Shown: positions 35,891-45,162, numbered from the stretch's first letter. The stretch: 64,000 bases of DNA from Phyllobacterium phragmitis (GCF_002980495.1 NZ_PVBR01000010.1:1-64000), one strand, 5' to 3'. Translations and numbers: made by a program. The notes: a model not told the origin generated them from the letters alone.

Positions 35891-36399
35891 TCCACCACCA
35901 GCGACGAAATGAACACCCGCTCCACCTTGCCCTCGGAGCGCAGTTTGGCGCGTTCTTCCAAATCGGCGCGCAGATAGGCGAGGCCCGTCGCGCCCTGCAG
36001 TTGCATCAGGCTGACGCTGCGCAGGAACGCCATGAAATCATCGGAAATATTCATCGCCATTTCAGGCGCGATTTCCTCGCCAGGCTTGGCAACGAGCGCC
36101 GATTCCAGACGTATCCACGTCGTGGACGGCACGGCGAGATTGGTCAGGATCGGCTTCAGCGCAACCACATTGCCGAGAGGCTGGGCTTCGTGTCCCTTGC
36201 CCGGCTCTTTGCTCGCAGACGCACTTTCCGCGGTGTGGTCGATCGCTGGTTCCGTTCCGCTTATGTAGCCCCCGAGAAGCCACCCGCCGCCGCCTGCGAC
36301 AACGGTTAGCATCGCGACGGCGGCGATCGTGCCCACCAGCGAGCCGCCTGCTGCCTTGCCTGCCTCGCGATCTCCAGAGGATTTCGTCGCGTCGCTCAT
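35887..36399 (-). CDS. fliL: flagellar basal body-associated protein FliL
   Basis: Inner-membrane protein of 170 residues with one helix (TIAAVAMLTVVAGGGGWLLG) and a periplasmic FliL domain (LKPILTNLAVPSTTWIRLES, ISDDFMAFLRSVSLMQLQGA). It surrounds the stator. The ATG at 36399, 11 nt after flgH, has a purine-rich GGGCAGGC before it; the longer frame overlapping flgH is rejected. Confidence 0.92.
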   Translation of the reverse strand: MSDATKSSGDREAGKAAGGSLVGTIAAVAMLTVVAGGGGWLLGGYISGTEPAIDHTAESASASKEPGKGHEAQPLGNVVALKPILTNLAVPSTTWIRLESALVAKPGEEIAPEMAMNISDDFMAFLRSVSLMQLQGATGLAYLRADLEERAKLRSEGKVERVFISSLVVE

Positions 36400-36409
36400 G
36401 CCTGCCCAC

Positions 36410-37126
36410 TCAAAACGGAGAAACCTGGTCGAGGATCTGCTGGCCATAGGGCGGCTGCTGGACCTCGCTGATGCGCCCACGCCCGCCATAGGAAATGCGT
36501 GCTTCGGCGATTTTGTCGTAGGAGATCGTATTATAGCCCGAAATATCGCGCGGCCTCACCACGCCGGCGACGTTGAGAACGCGCAGTTCATTGTTGACGC
36601 GCACTTCCTGCGAACCGCGGATCACCAGATTGCCGTTGGGCAGGATATCGGTGACGATGGCAGCGATGGAAAGCCTGATCTCCTCCTTGCGCTCGACCAC
36701 GCCCTGCCCCGTCGAGCGGCTGTCGGAATTCGTGTTGAGCGAGCCGGAAAAATCGCCCGCCGAACCGCTGCTTGTCGAAAATTCGCCGCCCAATCCGTAA
36801 AGTGAGGACGACACGCGCTGACGGCCGCTTTTGTTGTCCAGATTGGCTTTATCGTTGATCGCGATGTTGACGGTCAGGACATCGCCCGGACTGGAAGCTC
36901 GCGGATCGCGGAAGAAGCTGGTCGAACGCTTTTCCCACAGTGAATATTTCCGATTTTCCGGGCGCAGCGGATATTGCGATGCATCGGTCATGCCATAGGA
37001 TGACCCGATGTCGGTTCTGACCGGCGACAGATCAGGCGTGCGGTTGACCTCCTGAAGCGGGCTGGCGCAGCCGGAAAGGCCGAGCAGCCCGATCATGGCC
37101 CCGGCGATGCAAATGGTCCTGTTCAT
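36410..37126 (-). CDS. flgH: flagellar L-ring lipoprotein FlgH
   Basis: Outer-membrane L-ring subunit, 238 residues. The lipoprotein signal ends in LLGLSGC with the acylated Cys at about residue 20. The family block SLWEKRSTSFFRDPRASSPG and the C-terminal NTISYDKIAEARISYGGRG are visible. It overlaps motE by 4 nt. Confidence 0.96.
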   Translation of the reverse strand: MNRTICIAGAMIGLLGLSGCASPLQEVNRTPDLSPVRTDIGSSYGMTDASQYPLRPENRKYSLWEKRSTSFFRDPRASSPGDVLTVNIAINDKANLDNKSGRQRVSSSLYGLGGEFSTSSGSAGDFSGSLNTNSDSRSTGQGVVERKEEIRLSIAAIVTDILPNGNLVIRGSQEVRVNNELRVLNVAGVVRPRDISGYNTISYDKIAEARISYGGRGRISEVQQPPYGQQILDQVSPF

Positions 37127-37680
37127 TGAATCTGGCCCGCCGCTCTCGCCTTGCGGCCCGATTGACCAACCGATTGCGCGCCGACGATGACGCGGGCCAG
37201 CTGCGCAGATTTCTCGGGCGGCATTTCGTTGAGGATCACGCTCGATGTCCGCGGCTTGAGCTTGAGCAGAAGCGCGGCGGCAGCCTCGTCGCCGATCAGC
37301 GCCATCTGCGCCGCCGCGGCGTCCGGCTTCATCTTGGAGATGATATCGACCAGTGAATCCTGGGCTTTGCCGATGAATTCATTGCGCCGCTGCAGCCAGA
37401 CTTCATACTCTTTGCGCTTTTCCTCGAGCGCCTTGACGCGCTGATCGACTTGCGCGCGCAACTCGGAGAGCTCCTTGGCCTGGATCGCATAGCGTGCGTC
37501 TGCGGCATTATCGGTGATATTGCTGCAATATTTCTGGATTTCCTCGATGTCGGCGGGCGATTGCGGCACAATCGCTTCCGTTTCCTGCGCCAGCGATATC
37601 GTTGTCGACAGCGCCAGGTACAGCGCCGCCGTCGCAAGATTCATCGCAAGGGAGGGGGATTTGTTTTGCTGCCTCATCAT
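37123..37680 (-). CDS. motE: motility protein MotE
   Basis: Periplasmic protein of 185 residues with a signal peptide (YLALSTTISLAQE), a coiled coil (KELSELRAQVDQRVKALEEK) and a C-terminal MgtE_N-like domain (MALIGDEAAAALLLKLKPRT). In Sinorhizobium MotE is a chaperone for MotC. It overlaps flgI and flgH by 4 nt each. Confidence 0.92.
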   Translation of the reverse strand: MMRQQNKSPSLAMNLATAALYLALSTTISLAQETEAIVPQSPADIEEIQKYCSNITDNAADARYAIQAKELSELRAQVDQRVKALEEKRKEYEVWLQRRNEFIGKAQDSLVDIISKMKPDAAAAQMALIGDEAAAALLLKLKPRTSSVILNEMPPEKSAQLARVIVGAQSVGQSGRKARAAGQIQ

Positions 37681-38897
37681 TGCACCACCAGTTCGGCGTG
37701 CAGTGCGCCGGATGTCTTGATCGCCTGCAGAATCGCGATGATGCCCGTCGGCTTCATGCCGATCTGGTTGAGCCCATTGACAAGGTTCTCCAGATTGGTG
37801 CCGGAAAGCACCCCGATCTTCGATCCCTGTTCGATAGCCGCGATATCGGTTGTCGGCTCTACGGCGGTCACGCCGTCGGAAAATGGCTCGGGCTGCGAAA
37901 CCACCGGCGTTTCGGTGACGCGCACAGTCAGGCTGCCATGGCTGATGGCGACTTTCGAGATGCGCACCTTGTCGCCGATGACGACGGTGCCAGTGCGCTC
38001 GTCGACGACGACACGGGCGATCTCGTCGGTCGCCACCGGCAGGCCTTCGAGTTCTGCCAGGAAACGGGCAGCGGTTATGTTCTTCGGCTTGCGCAGTCGG
38101 ATCGATTTGGCGTCACGCTCTTTCGCTACCGCCTGGCCGTAGCGGCGCTTGGCGAAGATGTTGATCGTATCGGTGACGCGGACAGCCGTGGTGAAGTCGG
38201 GATCACGCAGTTCGACGACGAGATCGCGGTCTTTACCGAAGTTACCCTTCACCTCGCGTTCCACCAGCGCCCCGTTCGGAATGCGTCCGCTGGTCGGCAC
38301 GCCTTGCGTCAATGTTTCTGCCTGGCCTTCGGCGGAGAAGCCGGAAACAATCATGTTGCCTTGCGCGACGGCATAGATTTCACTGTCCGCGCCCGTCAGC
38401 GGCGTCATCACCAACGTCCCGCCCTGCAGCGACGAAGCATCGCCAAGCGAAGAGACCGTCACGTCTATGCGCGAACCAGCACCTGCGAACGCCGGCAGAT
38501 TGGCGGTAACGATGACGGCTGCGGTATTTTTGGAGCGCGTCGCGCCACTCGGCGCGCTGATACCCAGATTGTCCAGCATGGCGCGCATCGACTGCTCGGT
38601 GAACGGCGAGTTGCGCAGGCTGTCGCCGCTTCCCTGCAAGCCGATGACGAGACCATAGCCGACAAGCTGGTTTTCGCGCACACCCTGGATGGTGGCGATA
38701 TCCTTCAGCCGGGCCACGACACCGCCCTTGCCGAGATCGGAATAGGCCATTCTCGAAGGACTGCCGCCCGAGCCCAGCCAGTCGGCGTCGGCCTCGGCAG
38801 CGGAGGAAAAATCCTTGGTATTGCGCGAGGCTTCGTCCGCCAGCAGCGGCGACACATTCATCAAAAGCGCAACAAGGACAGAGATGGTCCGCTTCAC
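37677..38897 (-). CDS. flgI: flagellar P-ring protein FlgI
   Basis: Periplasmic P-ring subunit, 406 residues, with signal peptide. The conserved start of the mature ring domain is RLKDIATIQGVRENQLVGYG, followed by GLVIGLQGSGDS. Compared with typical FlgI there is an extra 35-residue segment between the signal and this block. It overlaps flgA and motE. Confidence 0.96.
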   Translation of the reverse strand: MKRTISVLVALLMNVSPLLADEASRNTKDFSSAAEADADWLGSGGSPSRMAYSDLGKGGVVARLKDIATIQGVRENQLVGYGLVIGLQGSGDSLRNSPFTEQSMRAMLDNLGISAPSGATRSKNTAAVIVTANLPAFAGAGSRIDVTVSSLGDASSLQGGTLVMTPLTGADSEIYAVAQGNMIVSGFSAEGQAETLTQGVPTSGRIPNGALVEREVKGNFGKDRDLVVELRDPDFTTAVRVTDTINIFAKRRYGQAVAKERDAKSIRLRKPKNITAARFLAELEGLPVATDEIARVVVDERTGTVVIGDKVRISKVAISHGSLTVRVTETPVVSQPEPFSDGVTAVEPTTDIAAIEQGSKIGVLSGTNLENLVNGLNQIGMKPTGIIAILQAIKTSGALHAELVVQ

Positions 38898-39382
38898 TGC
38901 ATTCCCACCTGTATCTTGCCGTCGGCCAGGATCGTTCCGGAAACGATCAGGCCGCTATCGGCATTGCGCACCTTGATGAAATCACCGGCTGAACCCGGCT
39001 CCAGCGGCGTTCCCATCGCAGTGATGGTCAGTCCGCCAGCCGTATAGACCAGGGGAGCGGGCACGCCGCGCTTGACCAGCGAGGGTTCGCCGAGCGCCGC
39101 GATCAGGATCGGCTTTCCCGGCAGCAGCGTGCGTCGTGCGATCTTCCCCGTCACCTGGTCCGACGTCAGCGCATATTGCCCCGCTATATCGGGCTTGGCG
39201 ATGAAACGCTTTTCCAGAAGTGCGGTATCGCTTACGATCTGGCCGGGATAGATGACGGCGGACGGCACCACGAACGAGATCCGGTCCGCATGGGCGGCGG
39301 ATGCGCAGGCAAACACCGCGATGCCTGCCAATGCAGCGGTCCTGAGCCTTGCCATTTTATGCCGCGCCCTTGCCCAAGCCAT
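38894..39382 (-). CDS. flgA: flagellar P-ring chaperone FlgA
   Basis: Periplasmic chaperone for P-ring assembly, 162 residues with a signal peptide (TAALAGIAVFACASAAHA) and the SAF-like domain (VIYPGQIVSDTALLEKRFI). Start choice: the ATG at 39382 has GGGGGTGA just before it; an ATG at 39355 is also possible. It lies 11 nt after flgG. Confidence 0.9.
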   Translation of the reverse strand: MAWARARHKMARLRTAALAGIAVFACASAAHADRISFVVPSAVIYPGQIVSDTALLEKRFIAKPDIAGQYALTSDQVTGKIARRTLLPGKPILIAALGEPSLVKRGVPAPLVYTAGGLTITAMGTPLEPGSAGDFIKVRNADSGLIVSGTILADGKIQVGMQ

Positions 39383-39393
39383 ATTCACCCCCG

Positions 39394-40182
39394 TCAGCGC
39401 AGATTCTTCGAAACGACGGCAGCCATTTCGTCCGCCGCCTGGATGACCTTGGAGTTCATCTCATAGGCGCGCTGCGCCGTGATCAGGTCGGTGATCTCCT
39501 TGACCGGATCGACATTGGATGCTTCGAGATAGTGCTGCGTCAAAGTGGCGAAGCCCGGATCGCCGGGAACGCCGACGATCGGTGCGCCGGAAGCTTCCGT
39601 CTCGCGGTAGAGATTGTCGCCCAGCGGTTCGAGGCCTGCCTCATTGGTGAAATTGGCGAGCGTCAGCTGGCCGAGATCGACCTGCTGGATCTGATCCTGC
39701 AGCTTGGCGAAGACCTGGCCGGATTCTGAAATCGTCACCTCCACCGCATCGGCTGGAATAATGATCGCGGGTTCGACCGGACTGCCGTCTATGGTGACGA
39801 GTTGCCCGTCGGCATTCTTGTTGAAGGAGCCGGCCCGCGTATAAAGCGTCTCACCCGTCGGGCTCTGGATCTGGAACCAGCCATGCCCGGTCAGCGCCAC
39901 GTCGAGCGGATTGCCGGTCTGCGACAGGCTGCCCTGGATATGCAAATTGCGCACAGCCGCCGTCTGCACGCCGAGCCCGACCAGCGCACCTTCGGGCACG
40001 ATGTTCTGGTTGGCGCGGTTGGGCACGCCCGCCGTCCGCTCCGCCTGGTAGATGAGATCGGAAAATTCAGCGCGCGCACGCTTGAACCCTGTTGTGTTGA
40101 TGTTGGCGATATTGTTGGCGATGACTTCGAGATTGAGCTGCTGGGCATTCATGCCGGTTGCGGCAATGGTGAGCGCTTTCAT
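39394..40182 (-). CDS. flgG: flagellar distal rod protein FlgG
   Basis: Distal rod subunit, 262 residues. The N-terminus [20 protein letters not shown] with [18 protein letters not shown] and the C-terminus [20 protein letters not shown] are diagnostic. It follows fliE by 54 nt. Confidence 0.97.
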   Translation of the reverse strand: MKALTIAATGMNAQQLNLEVIANNIANINTTGFKRARAEFSDLIYQAERTAGVPNRANQNIVPEGALVGLGVQTAAVRNLHIQGSLSQTGNPLDVALTGHGWFQIQSPTGETLYTRAGSFNKNADGQLVTIDGSPVEPAIIIPADAVEVTISESGQVFAKLQDQIQQVDLGQLTLANFTNEAGLEPLGDNLYRETEASGAPIVGVPGDPGFATLTQHYLEASNVDPVKEITDLITAQRAYEMNSKVIQAADEMAAVVSKNLR

Positions 40183-40236
40183 GATATCTCCCTGGAAGTG
40201 GTGTTTCTGATCCGGCGACGCACCCAGCCCAACGGG

Positions 40237-40593
40237 CTAGATCTGCATGCGGCTGATCTCGAGATAGGCCTGGACGATCTTGTCGCGAATGGCGATGGCG
40301 GTCTGCAGCGACTGCTCGGCCTCCATTACGGAGCTGACGACTTCGCGGGTCGGCACGTCACCGGTCATGCTGGAAATCGACATCGCTTCGGCGTTTTTGA
40401 GCTTGTCGCCCACCGATCCCGTCAATTGCGACAGCACGTCCCCGAACGAGGCGTCGCCGACGGAAGACTGACCGGCGGCAGAGGGATTGACGGGAGCAGC
40501 GGCGGCACCGGCCGAACCTGCACCATCAACGATTTCGGATAGGTTCGACAGGGCGTTACGGGTGGAAACACTCAACAGAGAATCGATCATCAT
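40237..40593 (-). CDS. fliE: flagellar hook-basal body protein FliE
   Basis: Small protein of 118 residues linking the MS ring and rod. The C-terminal family block is [20 protein letters not shown] then YLEISRMQI. The start codon shares its first base with the flgC stop. Confidence 0.94.
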   Translation of the reverse strand: MMIDSLLSVSTRNALSNLSEIVDGAGSAGAAAAPVNPSAAGQSSVGDASFGDVLSQLTGSVGDKLKNAEAMSISSMTGDVPTREVVSSVMEAEQSLQTAIAIRDKIVQAYLEISRMQI

Positions 40594-41009
40594 CAGTTCC
40601 TCAAAAGGTCAATGGTCATGGCGATCATTTCGCGCGCCTGCTTGATCACCTGGAGATTGGCTTCATACGAACGGTTTGCTTCCCGCATGTCGGCCATTTC
40701 GACCACCATGTTGACGTTGGGATATTTGACGTAGCCTCTCGTATCCGCTGCCGGATGGCTCGGATCGTATTGCTCGACGAAAGGCGCAGAATCGGTGCCG
40801 ACTTTCGCAACCCGAACCTCCTGCGTTCCCGTCGAGCGATCGAGCTCGGTGCGGAACGAGACGGTCTTGCGCCGGTATGGATCGGCATCGGACGTCTTGC
40901 CCGTCGATTGCGCATTGGCCATGTTCTCGGCGACGATGCGCAACCGCGTCGATTGCGCGTCGAGACCCGACGCCGCCACCTTCAATGCGCTGATGATGGG
41001 ATCGGCCAT
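40593..41009 (-). CDS. flgC: flagellar proximal rod protein FlgC
   Basis: Rod subunit, 138 residues, with the N-terminal rod helix ([28 protein letters not shown] in two parts), the central [20 protein letters not shown], and the C-terminal [15 protein letters not shown]. It is 3 nt after flgB. Confidence 0.96.
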   Translation of the reverse strand: MADPIISALKVAASGLDAQSTRLRIVAENMANAQSTGKTSDADPYRRKTVSFRTELDRSTGTQEVRVAKVGTDSAPFVEQYDPSHPAADTRGYVKYPNVNMVVEMADMREANRSYEANLQVIKQAREMIAMTIDLLRN

Positions 41010-41012
41010 GGT

Positions 41013-41393
41013 CTACCCCTTCACTGCAGCCAGCATCATGCGATGAAACGCCTTGACGATGCTGGTATTGAGAGAAAAATCACGGTTCACTTCGCCGGCT
41101 TTCATCATCTCCTGTTCGAGATTGACGGTGTTGCCGGAGTGGGTTTTCTCCGTGATGTTCTCCTGGCGCATCTGTACGGCGGTAATGCCGGTCGCGTCGA
41201 CTTCCAGATGATGCGGATTGGTCGCCGCCATGCTGAGCTGCGTCTTTTCCATGACGTCGCTGAATGCATCGACGTCCCGCGCCTTGAAGCCGGGCGTATT
41301 GGCATTCGCCACATTGCTCGAAATTGCCGCTTCCTTCACGGAAAGCCATTGCGCTTGCCGCGAAGCCAGATCGAAGAGATGGATCGGCCCCAT
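41013..41393 (-). CDS. flgB: flagellar proximal rod protein FlgB
   Basis: Rod subunit, 126 residues. The rod motif reads SNVANANTPGFKARDVDAF, and the C-terminal part VNLEQEMMKAGEVNRDFSLN is conserved. It heads the long flgB-flgC-fliE-flgG-flgA-flgI-motE-flgH-fliL-fliP operon. A motif copy lies 50 bp before its start. Confidence 0.96.
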   Translation of the reverse strand: MGPIHLFDLASRQAQWLSVKEAAISSNVANANTPGFKARDVDAFSDVMEKTQLSMAATNPHHLEVDATGITAVQMRQENITEKTHSGNTVNLEQEMMKAGEVNRDFSLNTSIVKAFHRMMLAAVKG

Positions 41394-41442
41394 GATTCTA
41401 TCCGCCTGCCTTGCCCCGTTTAACTTTCGTTAATCTATGCGC

Positions 41443-41458
41443 CGAATCTTGCGCGAGA
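41443..41458 (-). promoter_or_regulatory. recurring flagellar upstream motif, flgB copy
   Basis: Gene-sense TCTCGCGCAAGATTCG, 50 bp before flgB, in the 99-bp gap between flgB and the preceding hypothetical gene. It matches the fliF copy at 13 of 16 positions. Confidence 0.65.
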
Positions 41459-41492
41459 CTTGTGCCGGATCATAATCCTGAAGCAGGCGCTT

Positions 41493-42068
41493 CTATTGGG
41501 TCTGCTCGATAACATCGCCTGTGGAAGTCTTGAGCTGCCATGTGCCGGCCCCGTTGCTGCGGCTGAGCGCGATCAGCTTGCTGCCATCAGGCAGAAGCGA
41601 GCCTTTTTCGACAAACCAGTAACCCGAGCCGTCTTCGATCATCGCCATGCCGCCAACCACTTCGCGCAGCAGGAATACCGGCTTTGCCGGAAAAGGCTGC
41701 TTGTCGGGCGATACTTCATCCGCCGCATCAGTGCCGGGCTGCCCCTTGCCGTTCGACATGGTGGCGCCGGTCGGATTGGGATCGAGCTCAGACTTGGCCG
41801 CAACGGTATCGGCTGGAGCGAACGGATTCATCCTGCGAAAGATCGTCTGTTGCGATCTGTCCAACGGATCACGGACATTGTTTTGCGCCGCACTTTGCGG
41901 CGGCGGATCGGCGCGCTCGAGATAAACGACGAAGGGCAGCATGGCGCATCCGGCGGCAAGCGCCACGCCGGCAGCCTTGAGATAGCCATCGAATTTTTTT
42001 GCCGGCGCTTGCGGCCAGGATGTGGACTGAGCGACAGGTGAGGTATTCTTCCGTTCTTCGCGGCTCAT
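41493..42068 (-). CDS. uncharacterised membrane-anchored protein downstream of fliI
   Basis: Protein of 191 residues with one membrane helix near residues 33-48 (AAGVALAAGCAMLPFVVYLE), a disordered Pro/Asn/Asp-rich linker, and a C-terminal beta-rich domain (VVGGMAMIEDGSGYWFVEKG, LPDGSKLIALSRSNGAGTWQ). It overlaps fliI by 4 nt. A gene of this kind sits at this place in related flagellar loci. The topology suggests a periplasmic domain, possibly touching the rod or P-ring; function unknown. Confidence 0.75.
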   Translation of the reverse strand: MSREERKNTSPVAQSTSWPQAPAKKFDGYLKAAGVALAAGCAMLPFVVYLERADPPPQSAAQNNVRDPLDRSQQTIFRRMNPFAPADTVAAKSELDPNPTGATMSNGKGQPGTDAADEVSPDKQPFPAKPVFLLREVVGGMAMIEDGSGYWFVEKGSLLPDGSKLIALSRSNGAGTWQLKTSTGDVIEQTQ

Positions 42069-43453
42069 GTATTCTCCTTGCGCAGGGCGGCTGCAAGATC
42101 ATTGTACGGATCGGTGGAAACGGGCATATCCGGCGTCTGCTGCATGACCTCGTAGATCTTCGGGACCAGCGTGACCGCCTGATCGAGGAAGCTGTCATTG
42201 CCCGCCTGGTAGGCGCCGATGGCGCGCAGGTCTCGCGTTTCCTCGAAACGTGCGATCAGTCCGCGCAACTGCGTGACGAGTTTCTTCTGCTCCGGCGTCC
42301 AGCCATGCTGTGCGAGCCGCGAAACCGAGCCCGGAATATCCACCGCCGGAAACCGGCCCTGCGCCGCGATGCCCCGGTCGAGTACGATATGCCCGTCGAG
42401 AGTACCGCGAATGGCGTCCGACACCGGATCATTGTGATCATCGCCATCGACCAGAACCGAATAGATGCCTGTGATCGTACCGCCGCCCTCCAGCCCTGGT
42501 CCGGCCCGTTCGAGAAGACGCGGCAATTGGCTGAAGACGCTGGGTGGATAGCCGCGCGAGACGGGCGGCTCCTCAGCAGCGATCGCCACCTCGCGCGCCG
42601 CATGGGCGAAACGCGTGATCGAATCGACGATAAGAAGAACGTTTTCGCCGCGGTCGCGGAAATATTCGGCAATCGCCGTCGCTGTATTGGGTGCGAGCCG
42701 GCGCATCATCGGGCTCTCATCACCGGTTGCGACCACGGTGACCGTCTTCTCGAGCTTGCCGGCCATGGTGTCTTCGAGCATGTCGCGCACTTCGCGCCCG
42801 CGCTCCCCGGCAAGCGCCAGAACCACAGTGTCGAAATCCGTGGCCTTGGTCATCATGGCGAGCAGCGTCGATTTGCCGACGCCCGATCCGGCGAAGATGC
42901 CCAGACGCTGGCCGAAGCACATCGGCACGAAGATGTCGATGACATTGACGCCGGTGCGCAATCCCTTGTCGACCCGCGCACGGCGCATCGCGGCCGGCGG
43001 CGGGCGATCCGCAGGCATAGACTCGCATCCAGGCATCAGCGGCCCTTTACCGTCGAGTGGCATCCCCAGCGCATCGACGACCCTGCCCTTCCAACCGGGC
43101 GAAGGCGCGATGCGCAATGTGCCATCGGGAAAGACCGGGGCGCCAAGAGCCGGCACCGCGCGATCGTCGAACGGTTTGATCAGCACGTGGCTTTCCGCCA
43201 CCCGGATCACCTCGCCGCGATAGAACCCGTCGCCACAACGCATCAACACGCCGTCGCCGAGCATGGCCGTCTGCGACATGCCGCGCACTGCGATCACCGA
43301 GCGCGAGACATCGCTGACCGTGCCGCCGACACCGACAACCGGTGATGGAGCAGCGCATTCGCGGCGAACGAATGCCGCAAGCCGCTCCAGAGCATGATGC
43401 CGGGCGATGGGGGAAGAACCCGTCTCGGCCAGCACGTCGGCGACTGTCGCCAT
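42065..43453 (-). CDS. fliI: flagellum-specific export ATPase FliI
   Basis: Cytoplasmic export ATPase related to the F1 beta subunit, 462 residues. Walker A is GSGVGKST near 189-196, Walker B appears as VLLIVDSITRFAHAAREV, and PPSVFSQLPRLLERAG is conserved. The ATG at 43453 overlaps the flgF stop (TGATG); a GTG one codon earlier is possible. No fliJ follows; the next gene is an uncharacterised membrane protein. Confidence 0.96.
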   Translation of the reverse strand: MATVADVLAETGSSPIARHHALERLAAFVRRECAAPSPVVGVGGTVSDVSRSVIAVRGMSQTAMLGDGVLMRCGDGFYRGEVIRVAESHVLIKPFDDRAVPALGAPVFPDGTLRIAPSPGWKGRVVDALGMPLDGKGPLMPGCESMPADRPPPAAMRRARVDKGLRTGVNVIDIFVPMCFGQRLGIFAGSGVGKSTLLAMMTKATDFDTVVLALAGERGREVRDMLEDTMAGKLEKTVTVVATGDESPMMRRLAPNTATAIAEYFRDRGENVLLIVDSITRFAHAAREVAIAAEEPPVSRGYPPSVFSQLPRLLERAGPGLEGGGTITGIYSVLVDGDDHNDPVSDAIRGTLDGHIVLDRGIAAQGRFPAVDIPGSVSRLAQHGWTPEQKKLVTQLRGLIARFEETRDLRAIGAYQAGNDSFLDQAVTLVPKIYEVMQQTPDMPVSTDPYNDLAAALRKENT

Positions 43454-44178
43454 CACGCTTTCGAACCAAGCGTCTTGACGGCTTCGGTGAGCATGTTTTC
43501 CTGCTGCCGCAGGAGCGCATCCACCTGCTCGAAGGCGCGGCTGACGCTGATGAGCCGTGTCATCTCGGTCACGCCGTCGACATTGGAGCCTTCGATCGCA
43601 CCCTGTACCACGCCGACGCTGACATCATCGACCACCGGCTGGGCCGGAACATTGGGAATGACGGCGGAATTTCCCGCATAGGTCAGCTTGGCGTCGGGCG
43701 CGATCGAGAAGAGCCCGATGGCGCCGACCTGTGCACCGTTCTGATAGATCGCACCGTCGGAGGAGATTTTCGGTGCGCCGCCGTTCGGATTGATGATGAG
43801 AGGCTGGCCGCCCGCATCGAGCACCGGATGCCCCATGACGGAACGCAATTCGCCCTCCGGCGTCATCTGCATGCGACCGTCGCGCGTATAGACCTGTCCC
43901 TGCGGCGTGGCGAGCGACATCCATGCCTCACCCTTGACGGCAACATCAAGGGGATTGTCCGTCTGGGTGATCGGGCCGGATTCGGTGCGGATGAAGCTCT
44001 TTCCGGCCGATGCGAAATGCACGTCGTCGCTCGCCTTGCTGGAAACGAGCGTATCGAATTTCGTGCCCTCGCTGCGGAAACCCGGCGTCGACATGTTGGC
44101 GACATTGTTCGCGATGGCGTCGAGCCGACGCTCAAGCGTTATCTGCGAGGAAAGCCCGACATAGATGGAATTCTGCAT
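43453..44178 (-). CDS. flgF: flagellar proximal rod protein FlgF
   Basis: Rod subunit, 241 residues, of the FlgF/FlgG type: MQNSIYVGLSSQITLERRLD, NVANMSTPGFRSEGTKF, and C-terminal MTRLISVSRAFEQVDALLRQ. The ATG at 44178 is chosen since the protein then starts as usual; the longer frame overlaps the gene before it. Confidence 0.95.
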   Translation of the reverse strand: MQNSIYVGLSSQITLERRLDAIANNVANMSTPGFRSEGTKFDTLVSSKASDDVHFASAGKSFIRTESGPITQTDNPLDVAVKGEAWMSLATPQGQVYTRDGRMQMTPEGELRSVMGHPVLDAGGQPLIINPNGGAPKISSDGAIYQNGAQVGAIGLFSIAPDAKLTYAGNSAVIPNVPAQPVVDDVSVGVVQGAIEGSNVDGVTEMTRLISVSRAFEQVDALLRQQENMLTEAVKTLGSKA

Positions 44179-44185
44179 CGTAGGA

Positions 44186-44974
44186 TTACCTGCCACCTGG
44201 TTTGAAGGATTGAAGGGTCGTCAGGATGTCGGTGGAAATCCCCACAGACGACGTGCCGCCCAGAAGCAACGAGGCAATCGAGGATGCGCTGCCCATCGAG
44301 GGATTGCTTATCTCGTACATGGCCGTGAAGCGGGTCATGAACTTCGCCAGTTCGTCCGGATCGGAAAGCGCAGAAATATCGAGGCGCTGCTCGATCATCT
44401 GCGCCTGCTTGTCGATATCGGCATAAGACACTGCCGACGGTATGCCGAGTGCCGTCTGCACCACTGTCAGGAGCGCCTTGTCGCCAAGGATTTCATAGGC
44501 ATTGGTCAGCCCCTTGGCCTTGCGCTCGAAATAGAGCGCCAGCCGCACGCCCTCGTTCTGGTCGCCGGCTTCCTCTTCCAGCGTCTGGCGGACATATTTG
44601 TCTACCGTGCCCTGCTTTGCCTGATCAAGACTGGTCGTCGTCTCGCCGAGGGCCGCGAAATCGAATGTGGTGGCCAATTCCTTGTAGCGCTTGTCGGTCA
44701 GTGTATTGGCAAAGCTCGAATCATCGCTCACGCCTTCGGTGAGGATCTTGCGAACGAATGCCTTGGCATAGGCCATGTCCTCCAGACCGTGAGCCTTCAT
44801 GGCATATCTGTAGAGACGATCGTCGGCCATGAAATCGTCGATCGATTTCACCTTGCCGATATTCTCCAGATAATATGCGGTTTCCCGCTCGACCAGCGGT
44901 TCTTGCGATACCCGCGTCAAGGATCGCGTCATGTTGGACGCAATCATGCGATAGCTCGTCAATGTGTCGACCAT
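44186..44974 (-). CDS. DUF1217 domain flagellar protein
   Basis: Protein of 262 residues of the DUF1217 family, found in flagellar loci of Hyphomicrobiales. It is mostly helical ([40 protein letters not shown]). The ATG at 44974 has AGGCAGGGG before it. It heads the DUF1217-flgF-fliI-hypothetical unit and is divergent from motA. The molecular role is not established to my knowledge; export or rod assembly is likely from context. Confidence 0.85.
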   Translation of the reverse strand: MVDTLTSYRMIASNMTRSLTRVSQEPLVERETAYYLENIGKVKSIDDFMADDRLYRYAMKAHGLEDMAYAKAFVRKILTEGVSDDSSFANTLTDKRYKELATTFDFAALGETTTSLDQAKQGTVDKYVRQTLEEEAGDQNEGVRLALYFERKAKGLTNAYEILGDKALLTVVQTALGIPSAVSYADIDKQAQMIEQRLDISALSDPDELAKFMTRFTAMYEISNPSMGSASSIASLLLGGTSSVGISTDILTTLQSFKPGGR

Positions 44975-45047
44975 GCCCCTGCCTCTCGAACTTGCCCCTT
45001 GAATTGCCCTTTGATTGCCAAGCAATGATGGCAGTATCTATCGCCCT

Positions 45048-45063
45048 GGAAGCTTGCCCGAAG
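45048..45063 (-). promoter_or_regulatory. recurring flagellar upstream motif, DUF1217/flgF copy
   Basis: Gene-sense CTTCGGGCAAGCTTCC, 74 bp before the DUF1217 start. It matches the fliF copy at 14 of 16 positions. A partial extra repeat GCTTGCCCC follows at 45067-45075. Confidence 0.6.
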
Positions 45064-45091
45064 CTGGCTTGCCCCAAAGCCACTGCTTCAG

Positions 45092-45107
45092 CACGAGGCA
45101 AGCTTCG
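45092..45107 (+). promoter_or_regulatory. recurring flagellar upstream motif, motA copy
   Basis: Gene-sense CACGAGGCAAGCTTCG, 56 bp before motA. The ten bases GCAAGCTTCG with the G before them are identical to the reference core. It points the opposite way from the copy at 45048-45063, as required for a divergent promoter pair. Confidence 0.6.
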
Positions 45108-45162
45108 CACAAGCCGCCCGCTCTATTGCTCTCATCGAATATGTCAGCAGGAGAAGAATGCT

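Noticed and set aside
44875-45162. N-terminal extension of motA by 96 codons
   Set aside because: It would cross the divergent promoter and overlap the DUF1217 gene. The TTG at 45163 has a good ribosome site and gives the standard MotA N-terminus.
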